48,970 nucleotides of DNA, taken from NCBI GenBank assembly GCA_946481135.1, contig CAMLMQ010000002.1, positions 1 to 48,970 of the forward strand, read 5' to 3'. The stretch is from an uncultured Microbacteriaceae bacterium. Lineage in GTDB: Bacteria > Actinomycetota > Actinomycetes > Actinomycetales > Microbacteriaceae. Within the stretch, counting starts at the first letter, position 1. Each line of letters begins with the position of its first letter. The notes under the pieces are model-generated. The model was not told the DNA's origin, searched no databases, and saw nothing but the letters and a program-made list of their open reading frames with translations. Positions 31,357 through 40,265 of this stretch are shown here, one piece after another. The translations under genes were made by a program, and so were the position numbers.

Positions 31357-32841
31357 TCACCGCGCGGCGTCGCCGCGCGCGGCCACCCGCTCCGGCAGAT
31401 GCAGCCGCGCGAGGAAGCGATCGGCGCCGCGCGGCACGCGCCCCCGATCGCGCCGCGACACCCCCACGATGACCGCCGTCGCGATCGGCACCGACCACGC
31501 GGCGGGCTGGGCGAGCAGCACGCCGAACCAGCCGCCCGCTCCGCCGCCCGTCACGAAGGGTGCGAGCAGGATGGCGCCGCCGCACAGCACGGCGCCCGTG
31601 GACATCCCGGCGATCGCGCCCCGCGCGGTGAGCCCGCGCCACCAGATGCCGAGCAGCAGCACGGGGCAGAGGGTCGACGCGGTGAATGCGAACACGAGCC
31701 CGACCGAGCCGGCGAGTCCCGACGATTCGGTGAGCAGCGCGACCGCGAGCGGCACGAGCGCCGACCCGATCGCGGCGATGCGGAAGCCCCGCACCGATCC
31801 ACCGAAGAGCTCCTGGGAGACGACGCCCGCGAGCGAGACGACGAGCCCCGACGACGTCGAGAGGAAGGCGCCGAACGCGCCGGCGATGACGAGCGCGGTG
31901 AGCACCTCGCCGAGCACGCCGGGAACGAGCATGCCGGGCAGCACGAGCACGAGGGCGTCGGGCTCCGACGCGAGGCCGGGTGCGTAGACGCGCCCGAGCA
32001 TCCCGAACGCGACGGGGAAGAGGTAGAACACCGAGAGCAGCCCGAGCACGATGAGCGTCGTGCGGCGTGCGGCGCGACCGTCGGGGTTCGTGTAGAAGCG
32101 CACGAGCACGTGCGGCAGACCCATCGTGCCGAGCAGCAGCGCGACGAGCAGCGACGCCGAGGAGTAGAGCTCGGCGCCGTCGAGAGGCGGCGGCACGGGC
32201 AGCGCAACTGACGTCGGCAGCGCCGGAGTCACCCCCGGCAGCAGCACGAGGATAAGCACGACGGGGATCGCGAGCGCCGTGAGCTTGAGCCAGAACTGGA
32301 ACGCCTGCACGAACGTGATCGAGCGCATCCCGCCCGCTGCGACGACGACCCCGACGATGACGGCGACGGCGACCGCCCCGGCCCACCGCGGCAGACCGGT
32401 CGTGATGCCGACCGTCAGCGCGGCGCCCTGCAGCTGCGGCACGATGTAGAACCACCCGATGACGATCACGAGGATGCTCGTCAGCCGCCGCACGGGCAGC
32501 GATTCGAGTCGCGCCTGCGTGAAGTCGGGGATCGTGTACGCGCCCGATCGCCGCAGCGGGGCCGCGACGAACAGCAGCAGCATGAGGTAGCCGGCGGTGT
32601 AGCCGATCGGGAACCACAGGGCCGACTCGCCGCGCAGCAGGATGAGGCCGGCGATGCCGAGCACGCTCGCCGCCGACAGGTACTCGCCGCCGATCGCGGA
32701 GGCGTTCCACCACGGGCGGACGGTGCGTGAGGCGACGTAGAAGTCGCCCGTCGTGCGCGACACCCGCAGGCCGAAGAACCCGACGAGCACGGTCGCGACC
32801 GTGACGACGAGGATCGAGACGTAGCCGACGACGGGGTTCAC
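31357..32841 (-). CDS. Sodium/solute (cation acetate-type) symporter
   Basis: A 494-residue polytopic membrane protein of the SSS family, acetate/pyruvate symporter (ActP/MctC-like) branch, with about 13 membrane segments. Visible signatures are SAIGGEYLSAASVLGIAGLI, GYTAGYLMLLLFVAAPLRRSG, YTIPDFTQARLE, VPQLQGAALTVGITTGLP, and LGTMGLPHVLVRFYTNP. GTG 32841 is chosen: earlier starts would add an arginine-rich segment overlapping the upstream gene. It is the last gene of a four-gene operon with a DUF485 partner and a LytTR two-component system, which implies uptake of a small carboxylate regulated by external or metabolic signals. It is a paralogue of the symporter at 35664. Confidence 0.9.
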   Translation of the reverse strand: MNPVVGYVSILVVTVATVLVGFFGLRVSRTTGDFYVASRTVRPWWNASAIGGEYLSAASVLGIAGLILLRGESALWFPIGYTAGYLMLLLFVAAPLRRSGAYTIPDFTQARLESLPVRRLTSILVIVIGWFYIVPQLQGAALTVGITTGLPRWAGAVAVAVIVGVVVAAGGMRSITFVQAFQFWLKLTALAIPVVLILVLLPGVTPALPTSVALPVPPPLDGAELYSSASLLVALLLGTMGLPHVLVRFYTNPDGRAARRTTLIVLGLLSVFYLFPVAFGMLGRVYAPGLASEPDALVLVLPGMLVPGVLGEVLTALVIAGAFGAFLSTSSGLVVSLAGVVSQELFGGSVRGFRIAAIGSALVPLAVALLTESSGLAGSVGLVFAFTASTLCPVLLLGIWWRGLTARGAIAGMSTGAVLCGGAILLAPFVTGGGAGGWFGVLLAQPAAWSVPIATAVIVGVSRRDRGRVPRGADRFLARLHLPERVAARGDAAR

Positions 32842-32851
32842 GGGGCGCCGC

Positions 32852-33205
32852 TCACGCGTCGTCGTCGGCGAGCGACCGGTAGCGGGCCTCGTTGCGCTCC
32901 GCCGCCCGCACGACCGCACCGGCGACGAGCAGCACGAGCGGGTAGACGCCGACGCCGAGCACGAACCACGCGATCGGGATGCCGCCGGGCGTGAGCTCGC
33001 GCACCTCCGGCACGAACGCGAGGGTCGCGGTGACGGTGGCGAGGACGACCGCGAAACCCCCCGCGGCGAGCAGGGCGACCCGCAACTGGGAGCGGATGAG
33101 GGAGCGCACGTAGACGGCCGACGCGTCGCCCGGGCCCGGGTCGGTGGCCCGCGGCACCCCGGTGCGCGGAGCGGTGACGCGCACCCGCGGCGGGGGTGCG
33201 CTCAC
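32852..33205 (-). CDS. Small DUF485-like membrane protein, symporter partner
   Basis: A 117-residue protein with a proline/arginine-rich N-terminus and two membrane segments (about 43-66 and 77-101). Position before a symporter gene and the pattern VYVRSLIRSQLRVALLAAGGFAVVL followed by PIAWFVLGVGVYPLVLLVAG match DUF485/YjcH-like proteins that accompany acetate permeases. The N-terminal extension is longer than usual. The GTG start overlaps the stop of the response regulator by four bases. It probably assists or tunes the adjacent symporter. Confidence 0.72.
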   Translation of the reverse strand: MSAPPPRVRVTAPRTGVPRATDPGPGDASAVYVRSLIRSQLRVALLAAGGFAVVLATVTATLAFVPEVRELTPGGIPIAWFVLGVGVYPLVLLVAGAVVRAAERNEARYRSLADDDA

Positions 33206-33927
33206 CGCGTGGCCCTCGTGCCGAGGCTCTCGCGCAGGGACGGCAGCGAGCGGCGGCTGACCGGCAACTCCGCGCCTCCCGAGGTGACGCTCGGCCGGTC
33301 GGCGGCGAGGCGCGCGCGGGTGACGTGCGCGAGCGCGACGAGGTAGGAGCGGTGGATGCGCACGAACCCCGCGTCGCGCCAGCGCTGCTCGAGGTCGCTC
33401 AGCGGGATGCGCACGAGGTAACTGCCGTCGTCGGTGTGCAGCCGCGCGTAGTCGCCGTGTGCCTGCACGTAGCGGATGTCGTCCCGCCGGATCATCCGCG
33501 TCGTCGTGCCGAGGGTGACGGCCACCATCTCGGGGCGGCTGATCGGCCCCGTGTGAGCCGGCGCGTGCAGCGACTCGAGCACCCGCGACACCGAGCGCTG
33601 CAGCCGCTCGGCGCGCAAGGGCTTCAGCAGGTAGTCGACGGCGGCGAGTTCGAACGCCTCGAGCGCGCCGTCCTCGTCCGCGGTGACGAACACGAGCGCG
33701 GGCTTGCGCTCGAAGCGGCCGAGGGCGCGCGCGAGGTCGAAACCCGACAGGCCCGGCATGTGGATGTCGAGGAACACGACGTCGATCGGATGCTGCGCGA
33801 TGACGCGCACCGCCTCGGCCCCCGACGGGGCGCGGTGCACCGTGCCCACCCGCGGATCGGCGCCGAGCAGGAACTCCAGCTCGTCGAGCGCGGGCGGCTC
33901 GTCGTCGGCGATCAGCACCGAGATCAT
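33202..33927 (-). CDS. LytTR-family response regulator
   Basis: A 241-residue response regulator. The receiver domain (about 1-120) has ADDEPPALDELEFLL, the phosphoacceptor Asp in VVFLDIHMPGLSGFDLARAL and the conserved Lys in AVDYLLKPLR. The C-terminal LytTR DNA-binding domain (about 140-240) has RRDDIRYVQAHGDYARLHTD, YLVRIPLSDLEQRW and FVRIHRSYLVAL. LytTR regulators bind direct repeats about 21 bp apart; a candidate pair lies at 35194-35220 in the divergent promoter region. Together with the kinase it resembles BtsSR/YpdAB-like systems that control carboxylate transporters. Overlaps both neighbours by four bases. Confidence 0.93.
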   Translation of the reverse strand: MISVLIADDEPPALDELEFLLGADPRVGTVHRAPSGAEAVRVIAQHPIDVVFLDIHMPGLSGFDLARALGRFERKPALVFVTADEDGALEAFELAAVDYLLKPLRAERLQRSVSRVLESLHAPAHTGPISRPEMVAVTLGTTTRMIRRDDIRYVQAHGDYARLHTDDGSYLVRIPLSDLEQRWRDAGFVRIHRSYLVALAHVTRARLAADRPSVTSGGAELPVSRRSLPSLRESLGTRATR

Positions 33928-35153
33928 GCGACCCGGCCCCCCGCGGCCGGCACGACGTCGGTCGCCCGGCCGGGCTGCGACTTCGGCACGCGCATCGTCA
34001 CGAGCGTGCCCGCCCCGACGTTCGTCTCGACGACGAGACCGAAGTCGTCGCCGTACACCTGACGCAGCCGGGCGTCGACATTGTGCAGTCCGACGTGCTC
34101 CCCGGCGGCGCGGCCGGCGAGCACCGACCGGGCGAGCGCCGGGTCGATGCCGACCCCGTCATCCTCGACGGTGATCACGGCGTAGGCGCCCGAGTCGCTC
34201 GCGGTGATCGCGAGACGGCCGGTGCCCTCCTTCGCTTCGAGGCCGTGGCGCACCGCGTTCTCGACGAGAGGCTGCACCGACAGGAACGGGATGATCGTCG
34301 ACAGCACCTCGGGGGCGATCTGCAGTGTCACCGCGAGGCGCTCGCCGAAACGGGCGCGCTCCAGTCGCAGGTACCCGTCGACGCTGCGCAGCTCCTCGGC
34401 GACGGTCGTGAAGTCGCCGTGCCGCCGGAACGAATACCGCGTGAAGTCGGCGAAGTCGAGCACGAGCTCGCGGGCGTGCGCGGGGTTCGTCGTGATGAAC
34501 GACGCGATCGCGTTGAGCGCGTTGTAGATGAAGTGCGGGCTGATCTGGGCCCGCAGCGCGCGCACCTCCGCCTCGGCGAGCGCCGCCCGCGACGCGTCGA
34601 GTTCGGCGAGCTCCAGCTGCGTCGCGACCCAGCGCGCCACCTCGCCCGTCGCGCGCACGAGCCCCGCCCGCACGTTGCGCGAGAACGCGACGACCGCCCC
34701 GACGGTCTCACCGCCGACGACGATCGGGGCGGCGACGGCATCCAGCGCTTCACGTCCCGACCCCACCGCGGCGCGCTCGACGTGCGCGCGCGAGCCGCCG
34801 AGCACGGCCGCGGTCAGCCGTTCCGCCGTCGCGCGCAGGCGGGCTCCGTCCGACAGCAGTGCCGAACCGTCGAGGGCGAGCACGCCGCCCGTGCCCGCGA
34901 GAGCGAGGGCGTCGCAGTCGAGGAGTGTGCGCAGGTCGCGGGTCGCGCGCAGGGCGTCGGCCTCCTCGAGTCCGCCACGCAGCTGCTCCGCCGCCCGCGT
35001 CGCGAGGTGGAGCGTCGTGTAGCGCGCCTGTTCCGCCTCGGTGCCGAGATCGCGTCCGCCGCGGGCCACGCGCCGGGCGAGGGCATACCCGCCGAACCCG
35101 GCGAGCCCCGCCGCGGCGGCGGCTGCCAGGACGAGCAGCACCGACTCGACCAT
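33924..35153 (-). CDS. LytS-type sensor histidine kinase with GAF domain
   Basis: A 409-residue kinase. One N-terminal membrane segment (about residues 5-25), a GAF-like sensory domain (about 60-190, including DALALAGTGGVLALDGSALL and AVAAPIVVGGETVGAVVAFS), then the pfam06580 His-kinase domain: RAQISPHFIYNALNAIASFI with the phosphorylated His, the N-box QPLVENAVRHGLE and the G box VEDDGVGIDP. The soluble GAF domain suggests sensing of an intracellular or diffusible ligand. ATG 35153 is the start; a GTG directly before it (35156) is an alternative. It is the first gene of the 31357-35153 operon, divergent from DUF485-actP. Confidence 0.92.
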   Translation of the reverse strand: MVESVLLVLAAAAAAGLAGFGGYALARRVARGGRDLGTEAEQARYTTLHLATRAAEQLRGGLEEADALRATRDLRTLLDCDALALAGTGGVLALDGSALLSDGARLRATAERLTAAVLGGSRAHVERAAVGSGREALDAVAAPIVVGGETVGAVVAFSRNVRAGLVRATGEVARWVATQLELAELDASRAALAEAEVRALRAQISPHFIYNALNAIASFITTNPAHARELVLDFADFTRYSFRRHGDFTTVAEELRSVDGYLRLERARFGERLAVTLQIAPEVLSTIIPFLSVQPLVENAVRHGLEAKEGTGRLAITASDSGAYAVITVEDDGVGIDPALARSVLAGRAAGEHVGLHNVDARLRQVYGDDFGLVVETNVGAGTLVTMRVPKSQPGRATDVVPAAGGRVA

Positions 35154-35193
35154 CACCCCCCAACCTAGTTCCGCACTCGCCGAGCCGACAGGT

Positions 35194-35220
35194 CCATTCG
35201 GCGCAGGATCGCGACCGTTC
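35194..35220. promoter_or_regulatory. Candidate LytTR direct repeats in the divergent symporter region
   Basis: CCATTC (35194-35199) and CCGTTC (35215-35220) start 21 bases apart, the spacing used by LytTR domain dimers. The 172-bp region between the kinase start (35153) and the DUF485 start (35326) holds the promoters of both symporter operons. Confidence 0.4.
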
Positions 35221-35325
35221 ACCGACGACGAGCGGCGCACGCCCCCGCGAGTCCGTGCCGCCGCGCAGAGTGGGCCGCGAACACCTCGAACAGGCCGGCC
35301 CCGGCCCGGCCAGGATGGAGACGCG

Positions 35326-35664
35326 ATGGGCAACGACGCCCAGGGCTCCGGAACCGACGTCACCCCCGACGTCGACTTCGCAGCCATTCAGAAGACCGAG
35401 AGGTTCCAGAACCTCAGGCGCCGGCACCGGAGATTCGTCTTCCCGGTGCTCGGGCTCGCCCTCGTCTGGTACCTCGTGTACGTGCTGCTCGCGGGCTACG
35501 CGCCCGACTTCATGGCGACCCCCGTATTCGGTCGGGTCAACATCGGGCTGCTCATCGGGCTCGGCCAGGTGGCGACGACCTTCATCATCACGATGCTCTA
35601 CGTCTCCTTCGCCAACCGACGCCTCGACCCGATCGCCGCCGAGATCCGGGAGGAGGAACGCTGA
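35326..35664 (+). CDS. DUF485 family membrane protein (YjcH-like)
   Basis: A 112-residue protein with two membrane segments (about 38-60 and 70-94). The pattern VDFAAIQKTERFQNLRRRHRRFVFPV and WYLVYVLLAGYAPDFM followed by FIITMLYVSFANRRLDPIA is the DUF485 signature. It precedes the acetate symporter and overlaps it by one base (TGATG), a nearly universal pairing (yjcH-actP). GGAG five bases before ATG 35326 supports the start. Role: assists the symporter; mechanism unknown. Confidence 0.93.
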   Translation: MGNDAQGSGTDVTPDVDFAAIQKTERFQNLRRRHRRFVFPVLGLALVWYLVYVLLAGYAPDFMATPVFGRVNIGLLIGLGQVATTFIITMLYVSFANRRLDPIAAEIREEER

Positions 35665-37277
35665 TGGAGACCGAGATCGGCAACCCGCTGCTCAACATCG
35701 GGATCTTCCTGGTGTTCGTCGCCGCGACGATGGTCATCGTCTTCCGGGCGAGCCGCAACAACAAGACCGCGGCCGACTACTACGCGGCCGGACGCTCGTT
35801 CACGGGCCCGCAGAACGGCGCGGCGATCGCAGGCGACTATCTGTCGGCCGCGTCGTTCCTCGGCATCTGCGGGGCGATCGCGCTGAACGGCTACGACGGG
35901 TTCCTCTACTCGATCGGCTTCCTCGTCGCCTGGCTCGTCGCCCTGCTGCTCGTCGCCGAACTGCTGCGCAACACCGGCAAGTTCACGATGGCCGACGTGC
36001 TCTCGTTCCGGCTCAAGCAGCGTCCCGTGCGCATCGCGGCCGCGACGACGACGCTCGTCGTCTGCTTCTTCTACCTGCTGGCCCAGATGGCGGGCGCGGG
36101 CGGCCTCGTGTCGCTGCTTCTCGGCATCCCCGACCGCGTGGGGCAGTCGGTCGTCATCGCCGTCGTCGGCGCCCTCATGATCGTCTACGTGCTCGTCGGC
36201 GGGATGAAGGGCACGACCTGGGTGCAGATCATCAAGGCGTTCCTGCTCATCGCGGGCGCGCTCGTGATGAGCGTGTGGGTGCTCGCGATCCACGGCTTCA
36301 ACCTCTCCGAGCTGCTCGACCACGCCGTGAAGACCGCCGGCACCGACGCGATCCTCGCGCCAGGGGTGCAATACGGGGCCTCGGATACGAGCAAACTCGA
36401 CTTCCTCTCGCTCGGCCTCGCGCTCGTGCTCGGCACCGCGGCGCTGCCGCACGTGCTCATGCGCTTCTACACGGTGCCGACGGCGAAGGAGGCCCGGCGC
36501 AGCGTCGTGTGGGCGATCTGGCTCATCGGCATCTTCTACGTGTTCACGCTCATCCTCGGCTACGGGGCGGCGGCGCTCATCGGCGCCGACGTCATCCGGG
36601 CGGCTCCGGGTGGGGCGAACTCGGCGGCTCCGCTGCTCGCGTTCGAACTCGGCGGTCCGTTGCTGCTCGGCATCATCTCGGCGGTCGCGTTCGCGACGAT
36701 CCTCGCGGTCGTCGCGGGGCTCACGATCACCGCGGCGGCGTCGTTCAGCCACGACATCTACGGGTCGGTGATCAAGAAGGGCAGCCCCGGTCCCGGCTCC
36801 GAGGTGCGCGTCGCGCGCATCACGGTCGTCGTGATCGGCCTCGTCGCGATCGTGGGCGGCATCCTCGCGAACGGGCAGAACGTCGCGTTCCTCGTGGCGC
36901 TCGCCTTCGCGGTGGCGGCCTCGGCGAACCTGCCGACGATCGTCTACTCGCTGTTCTGGAAGCGGTTCACGACCCGTGGCGCGCTGTGGAGCATGTACGG
37001 GGGGCTCGCGTCGGCGATCATCCTCATCGTGTTCTCGCCCGTGGTCTCGGGCGCCCCGATCAACGAGGCGACGGGCCTGTCGACGTCGATGATCCAGGGC
37101 GTCGACTTCCACGTCTGGCCGCTGTCGAACCCGGGCATCGTGAGCATCCCGCTCGCGTTCCTGCTCGGCTGGCTGGGCACGATCACCGACCGCAAGGTCG
37201 AGGATGTCGCCAAGCAGTCCGAGATGGAGGTGCGCTCGCTCACCGGCATCGGCGCGGAGGGGGCGACCCAGCACTGA
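35664..37277 (+). CDS. Cation/acetate symporter, ActP-like
   Basis: A 537-residue SSS-family symporter with about 13 membrane segments. Signatures include SRNNKTAADYYAAGRSFTGPQN, AIAGDYLSAASFLGICG, NTGKFTMADVLSFRLKQRP, GGMKGTTWVQIIKAFLLIAG, LGTAALPHVLMRFYTVP and FSHDIYGSVIKKG. It imports acetate or similar monocarboxylates with a cation. It is more canonical than the paralogue at 31357 and sits opposite it across the LytTR-controlled region. The hairpin at 37328 probably terminates the transcript. Confidence 0.94.
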   Translation: METEIGNPLLNIGIFLVFVAATMVIVFRASRNNKTAADYYAAGRSFTGPQNGAAIAGDYLSAASFLGICGAIALNGYDGFLYSIGFLVAWLVALLLVAELLRNTGKFTMADVLSFRLKQRPVRIAAATTTLVVCFFYLLAQMAGAGGLVSLLLGIPDRVGQSVVIAVVGALMIVYVLVGGMKGTTWVQIIKAFLLIAGALVMSVWVLAIHGFNLSELLDHAVKTAGTDAILAPGVQYGASDTSKLDFLSLGLALVLGTAALPHVLMRFYTVPTAKEARRSVVWAIWLIGIFYVFTLILGYGAAALIGADVIRAAPGGANSAAPLLAFELGGPLLLGIISAVAFATILAVVAGLTITAAASFSHDIYGSVIKKGSPGPGSEVRVARITVVVIGLVAIVGGILANGQNVAFLVALAFAVAASANLPTIVYSLFWKRFTTRGALWSMYGGLASAIILIVFSPVVSGAPINEATGLSTSMIQGVDFHVWPLSNPGIVSIPLAFLLGWLGTITDRKVEDVAKQSEMEVRSLTGIGAEGATQH

Positions 37278-37327
37278 GAGACCCCGCGGTCGGATTCCGG
37301 GCGGCACCCCCGATCGCGGATACGTTC

Positions 37328-37361
37328 AGCGGCCCGGGCCCCACGAGGGACCCGGGCCGCT
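37328..37361 (+). terminator. Hairpin terminator after actP
   Basis: AGCGGCCCGGG (37328-37338) pairs with CCCGGGCCGCT (37351-37361), extended by a CCC/GGG inner stem around ACGA, with single mismatched bases between. It begins 51 bases after the symporter stop. Confidence 0.8.
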
Positions 37362-37372
37362 GGCACGTGCTC

Positions 37373-37440
37373 GTTGCTCCGCCGTTCGCGCGTTGCTCCG
37401 CGGGTTGAGCGCGGAGCAACGCGCGGAAGTGCGGAGTAAC
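37373..37440. repeat. Nested inverted repeats of GTTGCTCCGC
   Basis: The decamer GTTGCTCCGC occurs at 37373-37382 and 37392-37401, and its complement GCGGAGCAAC at 37411-37420, with a one-base variant GCGGAGTAAC at 37431-37440. The inner pair forms a perfect 14-bp stem (37388-37401 with 37411-37424) with a nine-base loop. The array lies between convergent actP and the helicase gene. Confidence 0.75.
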
Positions 37441-37450
37441 CCGCTGGGGG

Positions 37451-38971
37451 CTAGGCGGTGCGGCGCTGACCGGGGGCGGAGGCGCGGCGGTTGCGGCGGG
37501 GGCGTCCGGCCGACGTGGGGGCCGACTCCTCGCGGGAGTAGGTGGCACCACCCGTGGACGACGACCACACGACTCCGCCGCGCTGCGGACGCGCGGCCGG
37601 GGTCTGCGCCCCGCCCTGCCCGCCGCGGCGGCGACGACCGCCCTGCCCGGCCGACTGACCCTGCCGTGCCGGCTGGCCATCCTGGCGCTCGCGGCGCTGT
37701 GCACCCTGCTGGCCGGTGCGACCGCCCGACGACTGGCGGACGCGCGGAGCGCCCGACGACTGCGTGGGCTGCTTCGCCGGCGCGGGCTTCACGTAGGCCG
37801 CGACCTCGCCGACGAGCTCGGTCACCTCGGGCGACGAGGCGGTGACGGGCTGCACGGCGGCGGAGATGCCGGCCTTGCGCATGAGGTCGGCGAGGTCCCT
37901 GCGCTGCTCGGGCAGCACGAGGGTCACGACGACGCCCTCCTTGCCCGCACGGGCGGTGCGGCCCGACCGGTGCAGGTACGCCTTGTGCTCGGCCGGCGGG
38001 TCGATGTGCACGACGAGTTCGACGTCGTCGACGTGCACGCCGCGCGCGGCGATGTCGGTCGCGACGAGCACCTTCGTCGTGCCGTCGGCGAACGCCGCGA
38101 GGTTGCGGTCGCGGGCGCCCTGGCTGAGGTTGCCGTGCAGGTCGGCGGCGGGAATGCCGGCGGCCGTGAGGTCCTTCGCCCAGCGCTTGGCGACGTGCTT
38201 GGTGCGCGTGAACATGATGCGCCGTCCGGTGCCGGAGGCGAGCGTCTTCACGAGCTCCTTCTTCGCGGCGGCGTCGGCGGCGGCGAACACGACGTGCTCC
38301 ATCGCGCCCTGCGGCACGCCGGGGGCGTCGGAGCCGTGCGACACGGGGTTCTCGAGGAACCGCTTCGACAGCTTGTCGACCCCGTTGTCGAGGGTCGCGC
38401 TGAACAGCATCCGCTGGCCGCCCGCCGGGGTCGCCGTGAGGATGCGGGTGACGCCGGGCAGGAAGCCGAGGTCGGCCATGTGGTCGGCCTCGTCGAGCAC
38501 CGTGATCTCGACCGCGTCGAGGTGGATGTGCTTCTGCTTCATGAGGTCTTCCAGGCGCCCCGGGCAGGCGACGACGATGTCGACGCCGGCGCGCAACGTC
38601 GCGACCTGCGGGTTCTGCGAGACGCCGCCGAAGATCGTCGTGACGGTGAGGCCGTACGCGTCGGCGAGCGGGGTGAGGGCGGTCGCGATCTGGGTGGCGA
38701 GCTCACGGGTCGGCGCGAGCACGAGGCCGAGCGGGCGCCCGGCGCGGCGCGGTCCGCCGGCGAGGCGGGTGCCGAGACGCGCGACGAGCGGGATGCCGAA
38801 GGCGAGGGTCTTGCCGGAGCCCGTGCGGCCGCGGCCGAGCACGTCGCGTCCGGCGAGCGTGTCGGGCAGCGTCGCCGCCTGGATCGGGAAGGGGGTGGTC
38901 TTGCCCTGCGAGGCGAGGACCTCGAGGAGGGGGAACGGCACGCCGAGCGCGCCGAAGGCAGTGGTATCCAT
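37451..38971 (-). CDS. DEAD-box ATP-dependent RNA helicase
   Basis: A 506-residue helicase. All core motifs are visible: Q motif TTPFPIQAATLP, motif I GRGRTGSGKT, Ia LAPTRELATQ, II DEADHMADLG, III SATLD, V VATDIAARGVHVDDVELVVH, VI HRSGRTARAGK. The C-terminal ~120 residues are low-complexity and basic, rich in Gln, Gly and Arg (GQGGRRRRGGQGGAQ), a likely RNA-binding tail as in cold-shock DEAD helicases. Such enzymes remodel ribosomal or structured mRNA. ATG 38971 is preceded by GGCGGAAAG; an in-frame upstream reading adds only unlikely residues. A 180-bp upstream gap could hold a long 5' leader. Confidence 0.95.
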   Translation of the reverse strand: MDTTAFGALGVPFPLLEVLASQGKTTPFPIQAATLPDTLAGRDVLGRGRTGSGKTLAFGIPLVARLGTRLAGGPRRAGRPLGLVLAPTRELATQIATALTPLADAYGLTVTTIFGGVSQNPQVATLRAGVDIVVACPGRLEDLMKQKHIHLDAVEITVLDEADHMADLGFLPGVTRILTATPAGGQRMLFSATLDNGVDKLSKRFLENPVSHGSDAPGVPQGAMEHVVFAAADAAAKKELVKTLASGTGRRIMFTRTKHVAKRWAKDLTAAGIPAADLHGNLSQGARDRNLAAFADGTTKVLVATDIAARGVHVDDVELVVHIDPPAEHKAYLHRSGRTARAGKEGVVVTLVLPEQRRDLADLMRKAGISAAVQPVTASSPEVTELVGEVAAYVKPAPAKQPTQSSGAPRVRQSSGGRTGQQGAQRRERQDGQPARQGQSAGQGGRRRRGGQGGAQTPAARPQRGGVVWSSSTGGATYSREESAPTSAGRPRRNRRASAPGQRRTA

Positions 38972-39151
38972 GGGTTCTTTCCGCCGGAGCGCGCGAGGGC
39001 GCAGCCGGGATTCGTGAGGTGGCGAAGGTGCCGGAAGGCACATCCGTTCGCCGCAAGAGACTCGTCAACTCGCGAAAGAGATCCGGGAGGAGAGGAAGCG
39101 TTCTACGACGCGAGGCCAGGCGCGATGAGCGCGGCCACGTCGTCGAGACTA
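38972..39151. other. 180-bp gap upstream of the helicase; no gene found
   Basis: No coding frame with neighbour-like codon use. The gap presumably carries the helicase promoter and leader on the minus strand. I see no strong hairpin after the amidohydrolase stop and no clear conserved element. Confidence 0.4.
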
Positions 39152-40207
39152 TCAGACCGCGGCGGTGGGGCTGAGAGCGAGGCCGAACACGTCGATGGCG
39201 GTGGTCTCGAACAGGGCGCGCTTGTCGGCGTCCGAGATCGGCAGATCGTCGTGCACCGCGACCTCGTCGCGGCTGAACTGATAGGGGTAGTCGGTCGCGT
39301 ACATGACGCGGTCGGCACCGAGCGTCGACATCGTGAAGAGGATCGACGGCTCCCACGCCATGCCGCTCGTCGTCAGCCAGATGTTGCGACGGAAGTACTC
39401 GCTCGGCTTCATCTCGAGCGTCGGGCGGTCGGGGTAGCGACCCGACCGCTGCTGCACCCCGTGGAAGTGGTCGATGCGGAAGAGCGTGAACGGCAGCGCC
39501 TCGCCGAGGTGGCCGACGACGAACTTGAGCCGCGGGTAGCGGTCGAAGACGCCCGAGACGATGAGCCGCAGCAGGTGGGTGCCCGTCTCGAGGGCGAATC
39601 CGTGGATGGCGCCGTCGAGGCCGCGGTCGAGCAGGGGGCCGATCATCCGGTCGCTCGGCGTGTTCGGGTGCAGGTAGATCGGCACGCCGAGTTCTTCCGC
39701 CGCCGCGAAGACCGGCTCGAAGCGCGGCTGGTCGAGGTACTCGCCGCGCACGTGCGAGTTGATCATGAGGCCTTTGAGTCCGAGCTGCTCGACGGCGCGA
39801 CGGAACTCGGTGACCGAGAAGTCGACGTCCTGCAGGGCGACCGCGGCGAGCGCGCTGAAGCGCTCGGGATGCCGCCGGCACGCCTCGGCGAGCCGCTCGT
39901 TGGTGAGTTGGGCCAGGTCGCGGCCGAGACCGACGTCGAGCGTGTCGAGGCCGGGAGTGATCGAGAGCACCTGGTGGTCGACTCCGAGCGCGTCCATGTC
40001 GCCGAGTCGCAGCTCGCCGAGATCCTGGATGCGCTCGCGCAGGGTGCGCGGCTGGTCGCTGGGGTTGCGCAGGTAGTAGTCCCACAGGCTCGCGAAGCCC
40101 AGGTCACCCGTGCCCTCGTCGAGTACCCGGCCGTACGCCTCCAGCGCCTCCGCGGGGGCGTAGGCCTCCTCGGTCGCGATCCGCCTGTAACCCGACTCCG
40201 TCGTCAT
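39152..40207 (-). CDS. Amidohydrolase-family decarboxylase (dihydroxybenzoate/gamma-resorcylate decarboxylase-like)
   Basis: A 351-residue TIM-barrel protein of the amidohydrolase superfamily, ACMSD/2,3-dihydroxybenzoate decarboxylase branch. The N-terminal RIATEEAYA matches the IALEEAF motif that carries a metal-ligating Glu (Glu13), with Ala in the position of the optional His. Later ligand regions are GVPIYLHPNTPSD (His), VVGHLGEALPF (His) and MYATDYPYQ (Asp). Such enzymes decarboxylate hydroxylated benzoates or related acids non-oxidatively. It is divergent from an IclR regulator 58 bases away, a typical catabolic pair. It lies about 10 kb outside the flotillin-bounded island; substrate unknown. 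Confidence 0.85.
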   Translation of the reverse strand: MTTESGYRRIATEEAYAPAEALEAYGRVLDEGTGDLGFASLWDYYLRNPSDQPRTLRERIQDLGELRLGDMDALGVDHQVLSITPGLDTLDVGLGRDLAQLTNERLAEACRRHPERFSALAAVALQDVDFSVTEFRRAVEQLGLKGLMINSHVRGEYLDQPRFEPVFAAAEELGVPIYLHPNTPSDRMIGPLLDRGLDGAIHGFALETGTHLLRLIVSGVFDRYPRLKFVVGHLGEALPFTLFRIDHFHGVQQRSGRYPDRPTLEMKPSEYFRRNIWLTTSGMAWEPSILFTMSTLGADRVMYATDYPYQFSRDEVAVHDDLPISDADKRALFETTAIDVFGLALSPTAAV

Positions 40208-40265
40208 GGTCTCTGTCTATCGCGCGGGGGGTGTGGCGGCGACGGGTTCGGGCTATCGTCCCTCT

